Shown: one piece after another, positions 1 through 24,051 of the stretch
Numbering within the stretch: position 1 is the first letter of the stretch
Layout: each line of letters begins with the position of its first letter
DNA from: Leptasterias polaris
Taxonomy: Eukaryota > Echinodermata > Asteroidea > Forcipulatida > Asteriidae
NCBI GenBank assembly: GCA_037783415.1
Contig: JAZGTN010000029.1
Location: 372,001 to 436,000, forward strand
Direction: 5' to 3'
Length of the DNA stretch: 64,000 bases
Notes under the pieces: generated by a model
Told to the model about the DNA's origin: nothing
The model's database searches: none
What the model saw: only the letters and a program-made list of their open reading frames with translations
Position numbers and translations under genes: made by a program

Positions 1-103
1 ATTGCTAAGCAAAGTGTGATGTCAAAATACAAACCACAATGGCAAATATTGACAACTCATTTTGAGATGAATCGAATCGTAGTGCTTTGTGAAATCAAGC
101 CCT
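1..103. repeat. Fold-back repeat family A, partial copy
   Basis: Shares the TTGCTAAGCAAAGTGTGATG core and the end CTTTGTGAAATC with the copies at 112-258 and 1209-1354. Its left half is cut by the window edge. Confidence 0.7.
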
Positions 104-111
104 AACCTTGG

Positions 112-258
112 GTTTCACAAAAGAGCTAAAACTGATCTTAAGTTGTGTACCAATATTAATTACTAAGCAAAGTGTGATGTCATAATACAAACCACTATGG
201 CAAATATTGACAACTCATTGTATTAGATGAATCGTAGTGCTTTGTTAAATCGAGCCCT
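112..258. repeat. Fold-back repeat family A, complete copy
   Basis: Begins TTTCACAAAAGAGCTAAAA and ends with the inverse TAGTGCTTTGTTAAATCGAG. About 145 bp with no coding capacity, which fits a MITE-like non-autonomous DNA element. It lies next to the partial copy at 1-103. Confidence 0.7.
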
Positions 259-319
259 GAACACATTGGCAATTTAAACCTCTCATATTTATACTGACTA
301 CAGTTTTACCAAAACTAAC

Positions 320-446
320 AATGTATTTTACACTATTTTTTTGTGTAATTTTTGTTATGCACGATTTTTTGTGTAATATTTTTATATGTGCAAACTATTT
401 TCATGCTGGCATGATGAATAAAGAATTGAATTGAATTGAATTGTAT
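320..446 (+). mobile_element. 3' tail of a non-LTR retrotransposon
   Basis: A T-rich region with GTGTAATTTTTGTTATGCA, then GGCATGATGAATAAAGAATT and tandem GAATT units. This looks like the 3' end and microsatellite tail of CR1/L2-type elements in marine invertebrates. Only the tail is present. Confidence 0.5.
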
Positions 447-1208
447 CAATTGCACATCAAAGAATAATAACATTATAGCACGTAATCACATTACAGATTT
501 TCAACAGATTTTCTATAAAAGATGGCTAACATCGCAAATAAACATTAGTCAGAACAACTTGAAGGACCGATTCCAAGATGTACATGGTAGAAAGACTGAA
601 CCCCTCCCAGGAGCACTAGTCCCTTGCAAAGAATTCATCCCTTTCAAATTAATGTCTAACAAAGTAATCAAAATCATCTAACTTCCCTCTACCCTCTATA
701 TCTTGGAGTAAAATTCCATTCAAATAAACCAAACTTTCAATATACTAGAGAAAGTTAATGACAAAACCAGAGAACTTTAATGAAATGGGTACACAGTGAA
801 GTGCAATGCCTTTACTCACAAACATTCTAAATCAAGAGTGATCTCGCACAGAGTCTGCAGGACTCACCCTTAAAACTAGCTTGGCGTACAATCTTTAGTA
901 AAAACTGTTTATGGGCCAGTAAACACCACTTCTCAACTTGCCCTGTGGGCTACTAAAAACTCTGCAACCTACTTGTTTATATTGCTCATATTTCTTCCAT
1001 TTCAGGTGTGAATAATAGTGTTAGTTTTAATAGAATTGTGTAAATGTGTTCATTTACTTATTTATGAGTGAATCTATTTCAGAAAGATACATTTATGACA
1101 ACACATGTTAAAATATCTGGGCCAGTCCATTAAAAATTCCTGGGGCAAGTAAATCGCAGTTTACTAGCCTGGTGGGCTAACTACGGTAAGTAGAAGTGCA
1201 AGGCCTGG
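447..1208. other. No gene recognised
   Basis: AT-rich DNA downstream of the last visible SRCR exon. The only longer frame (436-681, plus) has no recognisable domain. I searched the minus strand for a Cys-rich or SRCR continuation and saw none. Confidence 0.5.
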
Positions 1209-1354
1209 GCTCGATTTCACAAAGAGCTAAGAACGATCTTAACTACGAATCACTCTTAATTGCTAAGCAAAGTGTGATGTCATAATACAAATCACTATGG
1301 TGATATTGTCAACTCATCTTAAGATGAATCTTAGAGCTTTGTGAAATCGGCCCC
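1209..1354. repeat. Fold-back repeat family A, complete copy
   Basis: Ends GATTTCACAAAGAGCTAAGA and TCTTAGAGCTTTGTGAAATC are inverted over about 20 bp. The interior matches the copies at 1-258. Confidence 0.75.
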
Positions 1355-1451
1355 TACTGGTCCATCAAAACCATACCTTAACTGCAGTTTAATTTGGATG
1401 GATTCTGTATGGTTTATGTAAATGAAGTGTTGAATGAAAGTGAAGACTTAC

Positions 1452-14447
<12,996 letters not shown>

Positions 14448-16224
14448 AATGATTGTATAGCCCCGCCTTCACAGACACCCACGCAGTTTGATGTCTGCTT
14501 TTGCGTTGTCCGTCCCCAGTGCAATATGGCACACGAAACACTGTGAGCGGGGCAAAAGAGATACATTGATGAGAAGGAAGCAATGTGAACTAGCTTTGCA
14601 TTTCGTGGGATCGGAAGAAAAGAGATCATGTTGGCACACAATGATGTTCTAATCATTGTACCATACCTTACGAATTAAGAATGTTACCGGCGTTTCTTGC
14701 CCTTTCCAACATGAAATCAAACATTCACCAAATCATTCACCGTGAGCAGGTGAGGGAAGGGGTGTAAATACGGGTTTTAAAAATCAAGCAAATCACATTT
14801 ACGGTATGTAGGGTATACTTGATGTCGTGTGAACGAACCCAAAGTTAAACAAGGCACACCCTAGACATTCCTTAAATGTGTCGGAGCGTAACATCATTCC
14901 ACAAAGGCATACATAAGCAACGTTAAGAATGATAAACTTACATGTTTTCCACGAAAAATGATCGCCGAATCCGTCGTCAAACTCCTCGAAAATTGTCCTC
15001 CTATCTTCCGTTTTTTCGTTATTTAGGGGCCTTGACAACCAATAGTATCTATTTATGTTTATGTTTACAGTTTTATCAGAAGAGTAAAAGCAAAGGCTAC
15101 ATCAAAACCCCACTCAATCTTGTGGCGCGAAAGAGAATTACTAGTATACCGGTTGTAAAAGCTGTTCTGTTTACATTCACACAAGCCGGCGATTTCATTC
15201 ATTATTTTGGTTGCCGGATCATTCCATTTTCTGCAGAGGTAGTGAGCATTCCAAATTAGTATTATCATAAGCATTATACGAGTCCATGGCTCAGGCTTGA
15301 AACAAAAATAGTAGCGGATAATCATCTAAATCAATACAAAATGACAAAAGTATTAATTGCGAAACGATTCTAATTAATTTCAATAAAGGTTTTTCAACGG
15401 TCCCCTCTTTAGATGGCCACGTGGTTTTGTTTTCTTTACCCGTCTGGATAATGACTGGGGCAAATTAAGCCGGCCGGTACGCAACGTTCACGACGCGGTC
15501 AAGTAAACTGCATCATACATCCATGTACACAGAGAGTATTGCATCAGCCATTCCAAAACACGGGGTGTGTTATGATGAGTCCAGACTTAGTGTTTTGCTC
15601 ATTTTATAAAACTAAGACAACAAATTGTGTCGAGAGGGTGTTAACAATTTATGTTGCTGTATGCTCTAGGTGCTTATCACATTATTGTTTTGAGTGTGGA
15701 TTTCACTAATTTTTTTCTTTGTCTAGTTTTCTTTGCGGTGTGATTTCCATTGATGTAAACAAAATGAAATTCTTCAAAATCACAAGATTTTTTGTTTTTT
15801 TCGACAAAAACTTTTCGGCATCATGACTTGGTAACCACGTGCGCGTGCGCCGTTCGCGTTCCGGAGGTGAAACTCAAACTTGGTACAGCCTAGATTCAAA
15901 ATGCAATGTCACAGCACAACATTATATAGTTACTTTCACTTTGCAGCCACTCTTGCATCAAAAATTTCCCATTAAGCCCCCCACTAGAAAACAAGCAATG
16001 AATGAAACAAATTATCTCATCATGATTGTTTGGGAAAACAAGGAAGAATTCATGTTTAAAAGAAGATGGGGCTAAAATGACATAGGCACGCTCACTTGGC
16101 AGTTTGTTGTTCCCGCCCTCTTTAAAACGTTCGGAATTTGATTTCTTTTAGTTCTCTACGAGTTAGCAGTGCACAGTTCTTGGAGATCGGGCGAGTTCGG
16201 GCTTCACTCTCAAACTAACGGATC

Positions 16225-16420
16225 AGAATTTACCCGGATTCCGGGTCAGTGGCCGGCTGAGTCAGGCTTTACAATTACACAGCCGGAACCTGGTAAGAAC
16301 TGGGGATTGTGACACCAATTCTGCGTCTGTTTTGACACAGTGTCGGGTCAGTTTGACACAGATTCTGGGTCGTGCCCCATGTGACCCCGGCATCCGGGTC
16401 AGTTCTGAACCGGGAGTTTT
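16225..16420. repeat. GGGTCA-rich dispersed repeat
   Basis: Repeated CCGGGTCAGT, TGTCGGGTCAGT and TTCTGGGTCGTG words, ending CTGAACCGGGAGTTTTC. Related stretches lie at 18085-18180, 22445-22570 and 22980-23015, all non-coding. Confidence 0.55.
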
Positions 16421-16514
16421 CAAATTCTTTAACTGTTTTGGACTGGGAGGTAGGATGAGAAATGACTCTGGATCTGAAACTGCTAATAAAGATAGAGGCC
16501 ACAATGAGTCAAAT

Positions 16515-16680
16515 TAAGCCGTGTCCGAATTGGCGGCTATTACAGCTGCGGCTATGACTGTTGCTAAGGGTGTTGCTAAGGACGTCCTATACTCCAACGC
16601 ATGATGATGACGCGGAAATCTAGCCATACCCTTAGCCATAGAGCAAAGCCGTAACTGTAGCCGCCAATTCGGGCCCAAGT
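16515..16680. repeat. Fold-back element with GAATTGGCGGCTA ends
   Basis: The left end TCCGAATTGGCGGCTATTAC is inverted at the right as GTAGCCGCCAATTCGGGCC. The arms continue into further complementary blocks (GCTGCGGCTATG / AAGCCGTAAC). Confidence 0.7.
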
Positions 16681-18084
16681 TTCTTTCTGTTTACAATCCA
16701 TTGACGTAATTACAACGCTAAAGACATGCTTGCATCACTCCCCATGTTGAAACGCAGAGCTTGTAACATTCCGCAACCACACTCTCGTCTTTAGTTTTGT
16801 TGTTAAAAGAAAGTGACATTCCAAGTTGTGCGTTTAACAATGACACGGCTCGATTTAGACTTCGTGGGAACTGAAACGGATACATCTCTATTTGGAACTA
16901 TAACAGAGTTTGACGTAAAATTCCTCTCTCATTGGCAAAAATCCAACAGATCACATTTTGCGTTTTTTTTTTTTAAGTGTAGCTGGAATATTCCACCCTT
17001 CGCGGAACTCTCTTTATCTTTTCATAAGTTTAACCCCCAAACGAGACTACAAACCTGAATTAAAGGCGGATTTCCTGCATCGTAGCACACCAGATTATCG
17101 GTACATGTCCACCGGGCCCAGAGGTATGAAGGATCCTGAAGGGCTTGCGGTAATTTCGACCGATTCAAATGAATTTTTTTCATCGAAAAGAAGAAAAAAG
17201 AAAAGAACAATAGGTTTTCGGCTGACGAGCCGAACACCTAAAAAAATGTTGTTTGTTCATTTCCTGTTGGCAGAGGTCCAGGGGTGCTTAATTTATTGGT
17301 ACAGCTTATAACGTAAATCCTCGCTAATTAGGGCGCCCATTAGCGAAGCTCGTGATTCCACGGTCATAAAAATGCCTAGACTTGTGGACAAGTCGTTCTG
17401 TCTGTCGCGGTGAAAGCGAAACAGCCTTCTCGCCATCCCTCCTCCCGAGATTACTACTTTCACGACTATGGACCGTAATCGTGAGAGCAGTCTCGATGGA
17501 ATAGCAGCAATCTAACGACTTGTCCACTAGTTTAGCAAATGTCATGAAATTGTGCCCGGATTTTTTGGCGCAGATCTAAACGGCATTTTTAGCAAGAGTC
17601 CGACGTTGGAAAAAGTACGACTAAAAAGCTTTTGCCTTAAAAGGAAAACATTGATCCGGTTCATATAGTCGTTTTAAATCTGACCATAATGTGTACTTCA
17701 AAGTCATTTCAGGAGCTCGTATATTGGCTAATTCTGATTAATACGTGTAGGGCCTACATGATGAATGTACAGTTGCAAGGTGTTTTTTTGTTAATGTATA
17801 TGACTATTACATCCGAAAACTTTAAACAGCGTTCAACCTATATGCCGTATCGTGCTAACTTGGTATCGAAAATGGCAAATGAATTATACTTTAAGAGATA
17901 TTTTGATAATGAAGGTGAGTGAATCCAGTGGTTTTGCTTAAATCCTGCTTTTTGACAGTGCATTTCCTGCAATATATATATATATATATTTGTTTAAAGC
18001 ATTCTAACAAAACGGCTTGTCTAAATAGGCCTACCAGTTTCAATTTAATCTCAAATCTGAGTATATGGATATAGGCCTACACTT

Positions 18085-18180
18085 TAAAAACTCTCGGGTA
18101 AGAATTGACCCAGAAGTTCCGGGTCACAGCGGCCTGACCAACTTCCGGGTCATCAGGCTGACCCGGAAAATAACAAAAGG
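18085..18180. repeat. GGGTCA-rich dispersed repeat, second copy
   Basis: AGAATTGACCCAGAAGTTCC, then GGGTCAC, TTCCGGGTCATC and TGACCCGGAA. Same word composition as 16225-16420. Confidence 0.5.
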
Positions 18181-18192
18181 GATTTTGACCTG

Positions 18193-18343
18193 GGGCCTTT
18201 CTCAAACCTCGGCTCGGGCTCCGTCTCCGGCTTGGGCTCCGTTATAAATTGTTGGTGCTGCGTGTATTTGTACGCGTTGGTTCGAACATCAGACGGAGCC
18301 TGGAGCCGGAGCCGGAGCCCAAGCCGAGGTTTGAGAAAGGCCC
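18193..18343. repeat. Fold-back element with GC-rich arms
   Basis: GGCCTTTCTCAAACCTCGGC at the left is matched by GCCGAGGTTTGAGAAAGGCC at the right. The inner arms are rich in GGCTCCG / CGGAGCC. The total is about 150 bp, able to form a long hairpin. Confidence 0.8.
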
Positions 18344-18680
18344 TGCGTCATTGCAGGGTCATTTTTACACACTGATTCCCGGGACATAATTACCCAGGAT
18401 TGGATCAGACCCCATAGTACCCTGGAGTTCTTAGTGCCGTGATTTAAAAGAATGGTTTATTTAACATTTTGTATTATAAATTTACAACTAAAAATTGTGT
18501 TTACCGCCAAACCCTTTGTCAAACCCTCCGGCACTTAACATATTTTATACTTAAATGTTAATTTAATATACAAATGTATAAATGTATATATAAATGAGAA
18601 AATTAAATTAGCTGTTTCAAACTGCTTACCAACTAAAAGGACCTGTGGTATAAATGTAAACATATAAATGCAAACAATAT

Positions 18681-18783
18681 AATAGTTAATGGCCTGACTT
18701 TTCGACACTAGCAGAGTATTTCTCGAAGGCCAATAATCTAATTTAGAATAAGAGATTGAACGTCAGGCCATTATATAACTATT
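18681..18783. repeat. Short fold-back element with GGCCTGAC ends
   Basis: AATAGTTAATGGCCTGAC at the left and GTCAGGCCATTATATAACTATT at the right are imperfect inverses about 100 bp apart. Confidence 0.65.
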
Positions 18784-20424
18784 TTGTGTATGTATAATAA
18801 ACAACACATTGCTCAAGGAATCCAATGGGAAATAGCGGTAATCCTTGCACAAGAAATATAATACAAAAGAAAGTAGGCAGCGTATTACCTATGTTGTATT
18901 ATTTGCACAACATTGTACATGTGTTTCTGTTCTGGTCATACAAGGGCATAACAAGGAAACGAAAGTTGGTATGGATTTGGATAAGTCACCCGATCTTGCG
19001 ATTATCAAAATTATTGGAATACACCGATGCCAATTAGTGGAATAGACCGTAGAAAGTAAAACATTTTGAAGTTTTGTTTAACGTTTCAGCATTATTATTG
19101 TATTAAACTGCAAGCCAAAACTTGTACAGTCTCAGTGATTCGAAAACACACCATGAATATTGTGCTTTTCCTACAATATGAATGTGACTCATGTTCCTTC
19201 GAAATGAAAATAAAATGATTAAAAGATTGTTTATTCAATGAAAGAAGTAAAAGTATTCCGAACTCTAGATCACATTAAAAGATCGAGAGTTGTAACTTTC
19301 TTGACTCCGACACGAGAGGAGGCAGTCATAACACTTAAATTAAACTAGGCCTATGTTCAAATCTATTTAGCCACCTCAAGGACCAGTTTATCCTACACTT
19401 TTAAAAATGTATTTCAAACAAAACCTTCATAAAAGGAGAGGATAAAATACGATAACAAAGTACAGGCAGATTTTAACTGTTATTACAAACGACAACCCCA
19501 ACTCACAGGGACGGCATTACACCTCATTCATAATCGCAGAGACTTGGCAACATTGTGTCAATTAGATCATCACATTAAAAATTGGTTACAGATTAAAACT
19601 GTTTTGACTCTACCACAAACACCATAATAGTTGACAGTCTTAATTCTTAAAGGTACAGATGATGTTTCGTCTTAATATTATGGACCGAAAACAATACTTA
19701 AGGCCTATATCTTAGAGAGTCCACCGGTCCTTACGGAACCACACTTACTCAACAGAGAGACCTACATTGTTTCACCGCAAACATATTACTTTATTTTCTT
19801 TTCGACCCCACTTATACCTTCAAGTCTTATTTGACAATAATTATATTTTACTATAATATAAGTGGTAGCTGTAGGCAAGTTTATTACTTTCAGTTTATCA
19901 GGGCAATCATTCCAGGATATAAAAGTAGTATCCGGGATATCTTGTTTAGTTTGCTTCAGAGAAACTGAGGGGAAGTCCCTTTCTTGAAAAAGAAAGGAAA
20001 GCATGACAAAGGAAAATAATTAGCCTACATTGTAAACAAAAATTAATTGAAACCAGTGAAAAAGAAAGAAAAAATAAGAAAACAAAATCTGCGAAGCTGT
20101 TTCATCACACAACATCTTTAAGTATACCTTAAAACGACTTAAAATTAAACACAAATTTAATTCTTGAATCAGTAATAAATAACTTTACATTAAAAAAACA
20201 AAAACCCTATCTTCTTTTGAACCACTGATGATGTCAACAGAGTGCAGTAGTCAATTTCCACAATGATCATAATATTTTTGGAAAGTGGTAAAAGTCAGTT
20301 GACCAAGTGCAGAGTCAGCGGCGCGTAAAGACATCATTTTGGTGGGCAAGCGAGAGCAAGTAAAATAATTATAGGGGAGAGGACGTATCTTACCATTCAT
20401 TTTTGGGCAATTTCTACAATGTTA

Positions 20425-20445
20425 TTTATTTGGGCCTATTTTATT
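20425..20445 (-). promoter_or_regulatory. Candidate poly(A) signals for the UGT
   Basis: Two AATAAA hexamers on the minus strand (20445-20440 and 20430-20425) lie about 125-145 bases after the UGT stop codon. AT-rich DNA makes such hexamers common, so this is tentative. Confidence 0.3.
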
Positions 20446-20568
20446 TTAGAGTGCACATGATTAAAACAAATTAATGTTGCGCTTATCAACAAACTTTACC
20501 CGTATCTTGTCATTAAGCAAAAGAATGAGAGCTAGAGATTAATTTGCTTTCGAAACTAAGTTCTAAAT

Positions 20569-20866
20569 TCAGATTGATTGCGTCATTTTCAATTTTGTCT
20601 GCCGTTTGCTGCACTTGTAACATAAGAGCACAAGGCAGCCCCTGCAAACAAGGAATATAAACCCCAACACCGCAAGTAAAATGGCGCCCAGGAATGCGTA
20701 CACATCGATGAGATTATTCTGTATCCATGTGAGATCAGCTGAACGCGGACGTAGATATTCCCCGTCATATTTGGCCACGTTACTAATCCAAAACGCAGCT
20801 TTCTCGGACGAAATGAGGAGTTGATCACGGAGCATTCGGGAAATGTGTTGCGCCCTCTCGCGAAAT
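20569..20866 (-). CDS. UGT last exon: C-terminal membrane anchor and tail
   Basis: Acceptor TCTTTTCTAG|ATTTC. The peptide FRERAQHISRMLRDQ, EKAAFWISNVAKYDGEYLRP and DLTWIQNNLIDVYAFLG matches the conserved end of UGTs. It is followed by a hydrophobic membrane segment (AILLAVLGFIFLV) and a short Lys-rich cytosolic tail (KCSKRQTKLK). The stop is at 20571-20569. Confidence 0.88.
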
Positions 20867-21896
20867 CTAGAAAAGAGAAGCCTTCAAAGAGTTTGTTGGA
20901 AGATAGACTGGTCCCCTGTATTTATCCGCAAGGATAAAGACAGGCACTGGTCTTACAGGCCCAATGATTTCATTGGATACAATTATTTCATTGGAAAAAC
21001 GTGCTTTGACGTAAGCTTTTCATATCCGTGTTATAATTGGTCCGAGGTGATGTAATTTGTAATCACGTATAGTTGTTTTATTCACTACGAATCTTCGTGT
21101 GAAATGAATGTGATGCCGAAGGTACATCACGCAAAATCCGGTCAGGCTGGTATCTGGCGTTATTTACGAGCTTCAAAGTGTGACGTCAGATGTTCCGGCT
21201 AGTTGGAAGATAGCCATTATTGAGATTTTGCTCAGCCCGCGGTCTCAAGAGGCACTTGGGCGGAGCGAATATTGAGGGGGTACACCACAATAAACAGAAA
21301 GAAACTCAAGCGCAGAGCCTGATATTAGATAATTATGATCCCACACCTTATTCTGTAAACCAAAGATTTGAAGGTAACTGTTCAATATTGTGCCCCTGAT
21401 GGGGTTATTGACTTTCAACCTGGGGAACCGCCTAGTCCTCTAAAAATGGATCTGTTTTGCTAAATGTGTATGGTCTTTTTTCCAAGATGGAGTCTGGCCA
21501 GTTTAGTTGTTCAGGAGTGTTCAAGTTATTTTGGATGAGCCTATCCCAAAAGCCAAACGGCTAACTTACCCTAAATTGGAAGAAAAATAAAGTTTTTAGA
21601 TATAGACATTGTATTTGGTTTGTTTTCAAGAGACGCTGAAAGACTTTTATGTATGAATCGAGTATAAATATTAAGCATAACATTTTAACAGCTCAATTAT
21701 ACCGTGGTCAGAGCCTTGAGCGCCATCTATTGGCAGGAATTAGAGAGCCATGAAATGGGTTCGCTGGGCACCATCAGTCGCGTCTCGTTTGGCGACAAAT
21801 ACATACACATTATTTTATCGACTTAGTATTAAGTGATCCGCGTTATTGCGCAATTCTATCCCATTAATCCGCCCCAACCAAGACACCCAATTGTGT

Positions 21897-22310
21897 ATTG
21901 GCCTCCAATCATGGACCCTCGTTTTTCCTGACAAAAGTTGCTTTCCTTTGTGATAGCAACATTTGAATGTCACTACAAGTACACACACACACAAGTGTGT
22001 AACAGCCTGCAATCGTGGACCCTCCTTTGTTCAACTCTTTGTGATAGCAACCGTGGACCACAAAGCTTTCCTTTGTGATAGCAACCGTGGACCTATTGTC
22101 CTCTTTTGTTATAGGTGCCCGGTTTGAATGTGGTTACCTACTCACACACACACAAGTGTGTAACAGCCTGCAATCGTGGACCCTCCTTTGTTCAACTCTT
22201 TGTGATAGCAACCGTGAACCACAATGCTTTCCTTTGTGATAGCAACCGTGGACCTATTGTCCTCTTTTGTTATAGGTCCCCGGTTTGAATGTGGTTACCT
22301 ACTCACCCAC
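21897..22310. repeat. Tandem repeat of about 161 bp, roughly 2.5 copies
   Basis: The block with ACAAGTGTGTAACAGCCTGC, CAATCGTGGACCCTCC and TTTGTGATAGCAACCGTGGA recurs 161 bases apart (ACAAGTGTGT at 21991 and 22152). The first copy is more diverged. A shorter CTTTCCTTTGTGATAGCAAC word repeats inside each unit, and (CA)n occurs between units. Confidence 0.8.
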
Positions 22311-22594
22311 ACACAGCTGGCCACGCCTACAAACACGCACCATAGTCCCCGACCCATATTTTTTGCTTTGACAGAGAGAGTTTACCAGCCAAAATGTTTG
22401 TTTGTTAAGCAATGCTTTTTTTTCTCCACAAGAGGGCATGCTCCTGAATCAGAATTGACCCATATTCCGTGTCCCGTGGGGCTGACCAATATCTGGGTAA
22501 GTATGACCCGGACTCTGTGTCAAAATAACCCTGAAATGTGTCAAGCTGAAGGCGCATCCGAGTTTAAATCCCAGTTTCCAGGTTAGCCTGATCA

Positions 22595-22795
22595 GGACCA
22601 GATTTCATAGAGCTGCTTAAGCACAAAAAGTAGCTAAGCACAACAAAAGTATGCTTACCAGGAAAAGGTTACCAGCCAAACTACCATGTCACATGTACAA
22701 ATTGTGACTGGTATCCTGCTCATTTCTGCTTAGCAGACAATATTGTTAAGCAATATTTTCTGCTTAAGCAGCTCTATGAAATTGGGCCCTGGTCC
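22595..22795. mobile_element. Fold-back family B, best copy
   Basis: GGACCAGATTTCATAGAGCT at the left and AGCTCTATGAAATTGGGCCC at the right, extended inward by GCTTAAGCA / TGCTTAAGC. The interior carries TTACCAGCCAAACTACCATG and GTGACTGGTATCCTGCT. Related copies lie at 24188-24374 and 35739-35906, with broken ones at about 3595-3690, 4337-4540 and 27277-27872. Confidence 0.8.
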
Positions 22796-22810
22796 CCCCT
22801 GTGATCCGGA

Positions 22811-22984
22811 ATAGACCTTATGCATATGACGTCATTTGAGTAGGGTGCCCTCGCCTAGAGGTCAAAAGGAAGATGCTCATTGGCCAGTCCTGTGCGCCGC
22901 GCGTACAAATCAGCGCGTTTCCATTGTTTCATCATCAGTTTATCTCTAAGATGGCGGCTTGGTGACGTCAATGCATAAGGTCCA
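22811..22984. mobile_element. Fold-back family C, best copy
   Basis: TAGACCTTATGCATATGACG at the left and GTGACGTCAATGCATAAGGT at the right form terminal inverted repeats of about 20 bp around non-coding DNA. Confidence 0.75.
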
Positions 22985-23030
22985 TCCGGGTCAATCCGGA
23001 ACTGGGAGTTTTTTTAAAAGTTTAACTCAC

Positions 23031-23250
23031 CCTGGCTCCTTGAGAACGCAAGTGATTGTTTCAAACAAAACGTATTCGTTACACGTTAGGATGTCCATTT
23101 GCAGTGCCATCCCTTTCGCTGCAGCCCGTTCCATGTTGTCAAAGTGGTCACTGAAGAGCGGGATACCAACGACTGGTAACCCGTACCATGCCGCTTCGTG
23201 TAAGCCATTCAAACCACCATGACTCAAAAACATCTTGGTTTTAGGGTGAC
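23031..23250 (-). CDS. UGT exon: UGT signature motif
   Basis: Acceptor TTTTACAG|GTCACC, donor CCAGG|GTGAGT, 220 bp. It starts GHPKTKMFLSHGGLNGLHEA, continues AWYGLPVVGIPLFSDHFDN and ends with KGMALQMDI, the full UGT signature. The donor-contacting D-Q pair of most vertebrate UGTs reads D-H here. The exon ends in phase 2, which the last exon completes exactly. Confidence 0.9.
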
Positions 23251-23819
23251 CTGTAAAAAAAAGTGAGGCAAATTTACTCTTTTTATTTTAATAAAACATT
23301 CTGGCAAAGGTTCAAAGGTAACTGTGTGTTTTTTTTTGCTACGAGCTAGGAGTGAACCTGATCAAAAAGACGAACAAAGAATACAGTTTTTGGTTTTTGG
23401 AGCTTGATATGGGACATGATGTTACCCCCCCCCTAGACCCCCCCCCCTAGACCCCCCCACCCCCTTTAAACATAATTGTGTCTTCATTGTGTGCTTGGAA
23501 TATCAGGAATTCTTTCGATGATTTTTTTTATTTTTTTAATTTTTTGTGGACTTCCGTAAAAGAGGAAAATAGTGTGTAAAGTATGGGACCATCAAGGGGG
23601 TTCGCTCTGCCCCAAATATCGGGCACGGTATAGTTTTTGATAGAGTGAAATTAGTCAGAAAACACTGGTATACTGCAGAGAGGGGTCTAGGCGTCAGACA
23701 TGTAAAAGTGACGTATGAGCGATTAGACACACTTATATTCTTCAATTTTGGTGGAATAAAGTAGAACCCCCCCCCCCCCCAAAAAAAACCCCCCAAAAAA
23801 CAAACAAATCATAACGCAC
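23251..23819. other. UGT intron with poly-C tracts
   Basis: Intron holding C-rich tracts at about 23426-23465 and 23767-23782. The latter is followed by A-runs about 30 bases before the exon donor. No gene. Confidence 0.6.
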
Positions 23820-24051
23820 CCATCACTTCTTGCTGTGGGAACCATTTAACAGTTTTCGTGTTATTTCCAATTATTATTTGAGATAAGTTCCCCGAAAACT
23901 GCCAAATCACTCGCTGTGGCAGTCTAGCCAACGCCTTAGCAAACATCTGAGCCTGAGCAGTCTTCTTCTCGTTCACGTGACCTCCCAGCGAGAACAGGAC
24001 GACGCCCTCATCTTTTGCACTGTCTAGAAAATCTTGTATATCTTCTGGTAT
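23820..24051 (-). CDS. UGT exon: start of the UDP-sugar-binding domain
   Basis: Acceptor AAACATAG|ATACC, donor ATGG|GTGCGT. The peptide IPEDIQDFLDSAKDEGVVLF, SLGGHV, RVIWQFSG and NTKTVKWFPQQEVM matches the beginning of the donor-binding domain, with the W-x-PQ motif that stacks on the uridine. It ends in phase 1 and completes a glycine codon with the next exon. Confidence 0.85.

Larger units (their letters stand above)
14448..20424. other. Intergenic region between the two genes
   Basis: No gene recognised. It lies between the start of the SRCR gene and the 3' end of the UGT. It contains fold-back elements (16515-16680, 18193-18343, 18681-18783), GGGTCA-rich repeats (16225-16420, 18085-18180) and an (AT)n run at 17973-17988. 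Frames of 60-117 codons here show no domain I know. Confidence 0.5.
20867..23030. other. UGT last intron
   Basis: 2.2-kb intron with a 161-bp tandem repeat (21897-22310), GGGTCA repeats, a family B fold-back (22595-22795) and a family C fold-back (22811-22984). No exon is required because the flanking exons join in phase. Confidence 0.6.

Noticed and set aside
14942..15259. 105-codon plus-strand frame upstream of the SRCR gene
   Set aside because: No domain or conserved pattern, and it overlaps other equally long frames on the opposite strand.
22959..23222. 87-codon plus-strand frame
   Set aside because: Antisense of the UGT signature exon.
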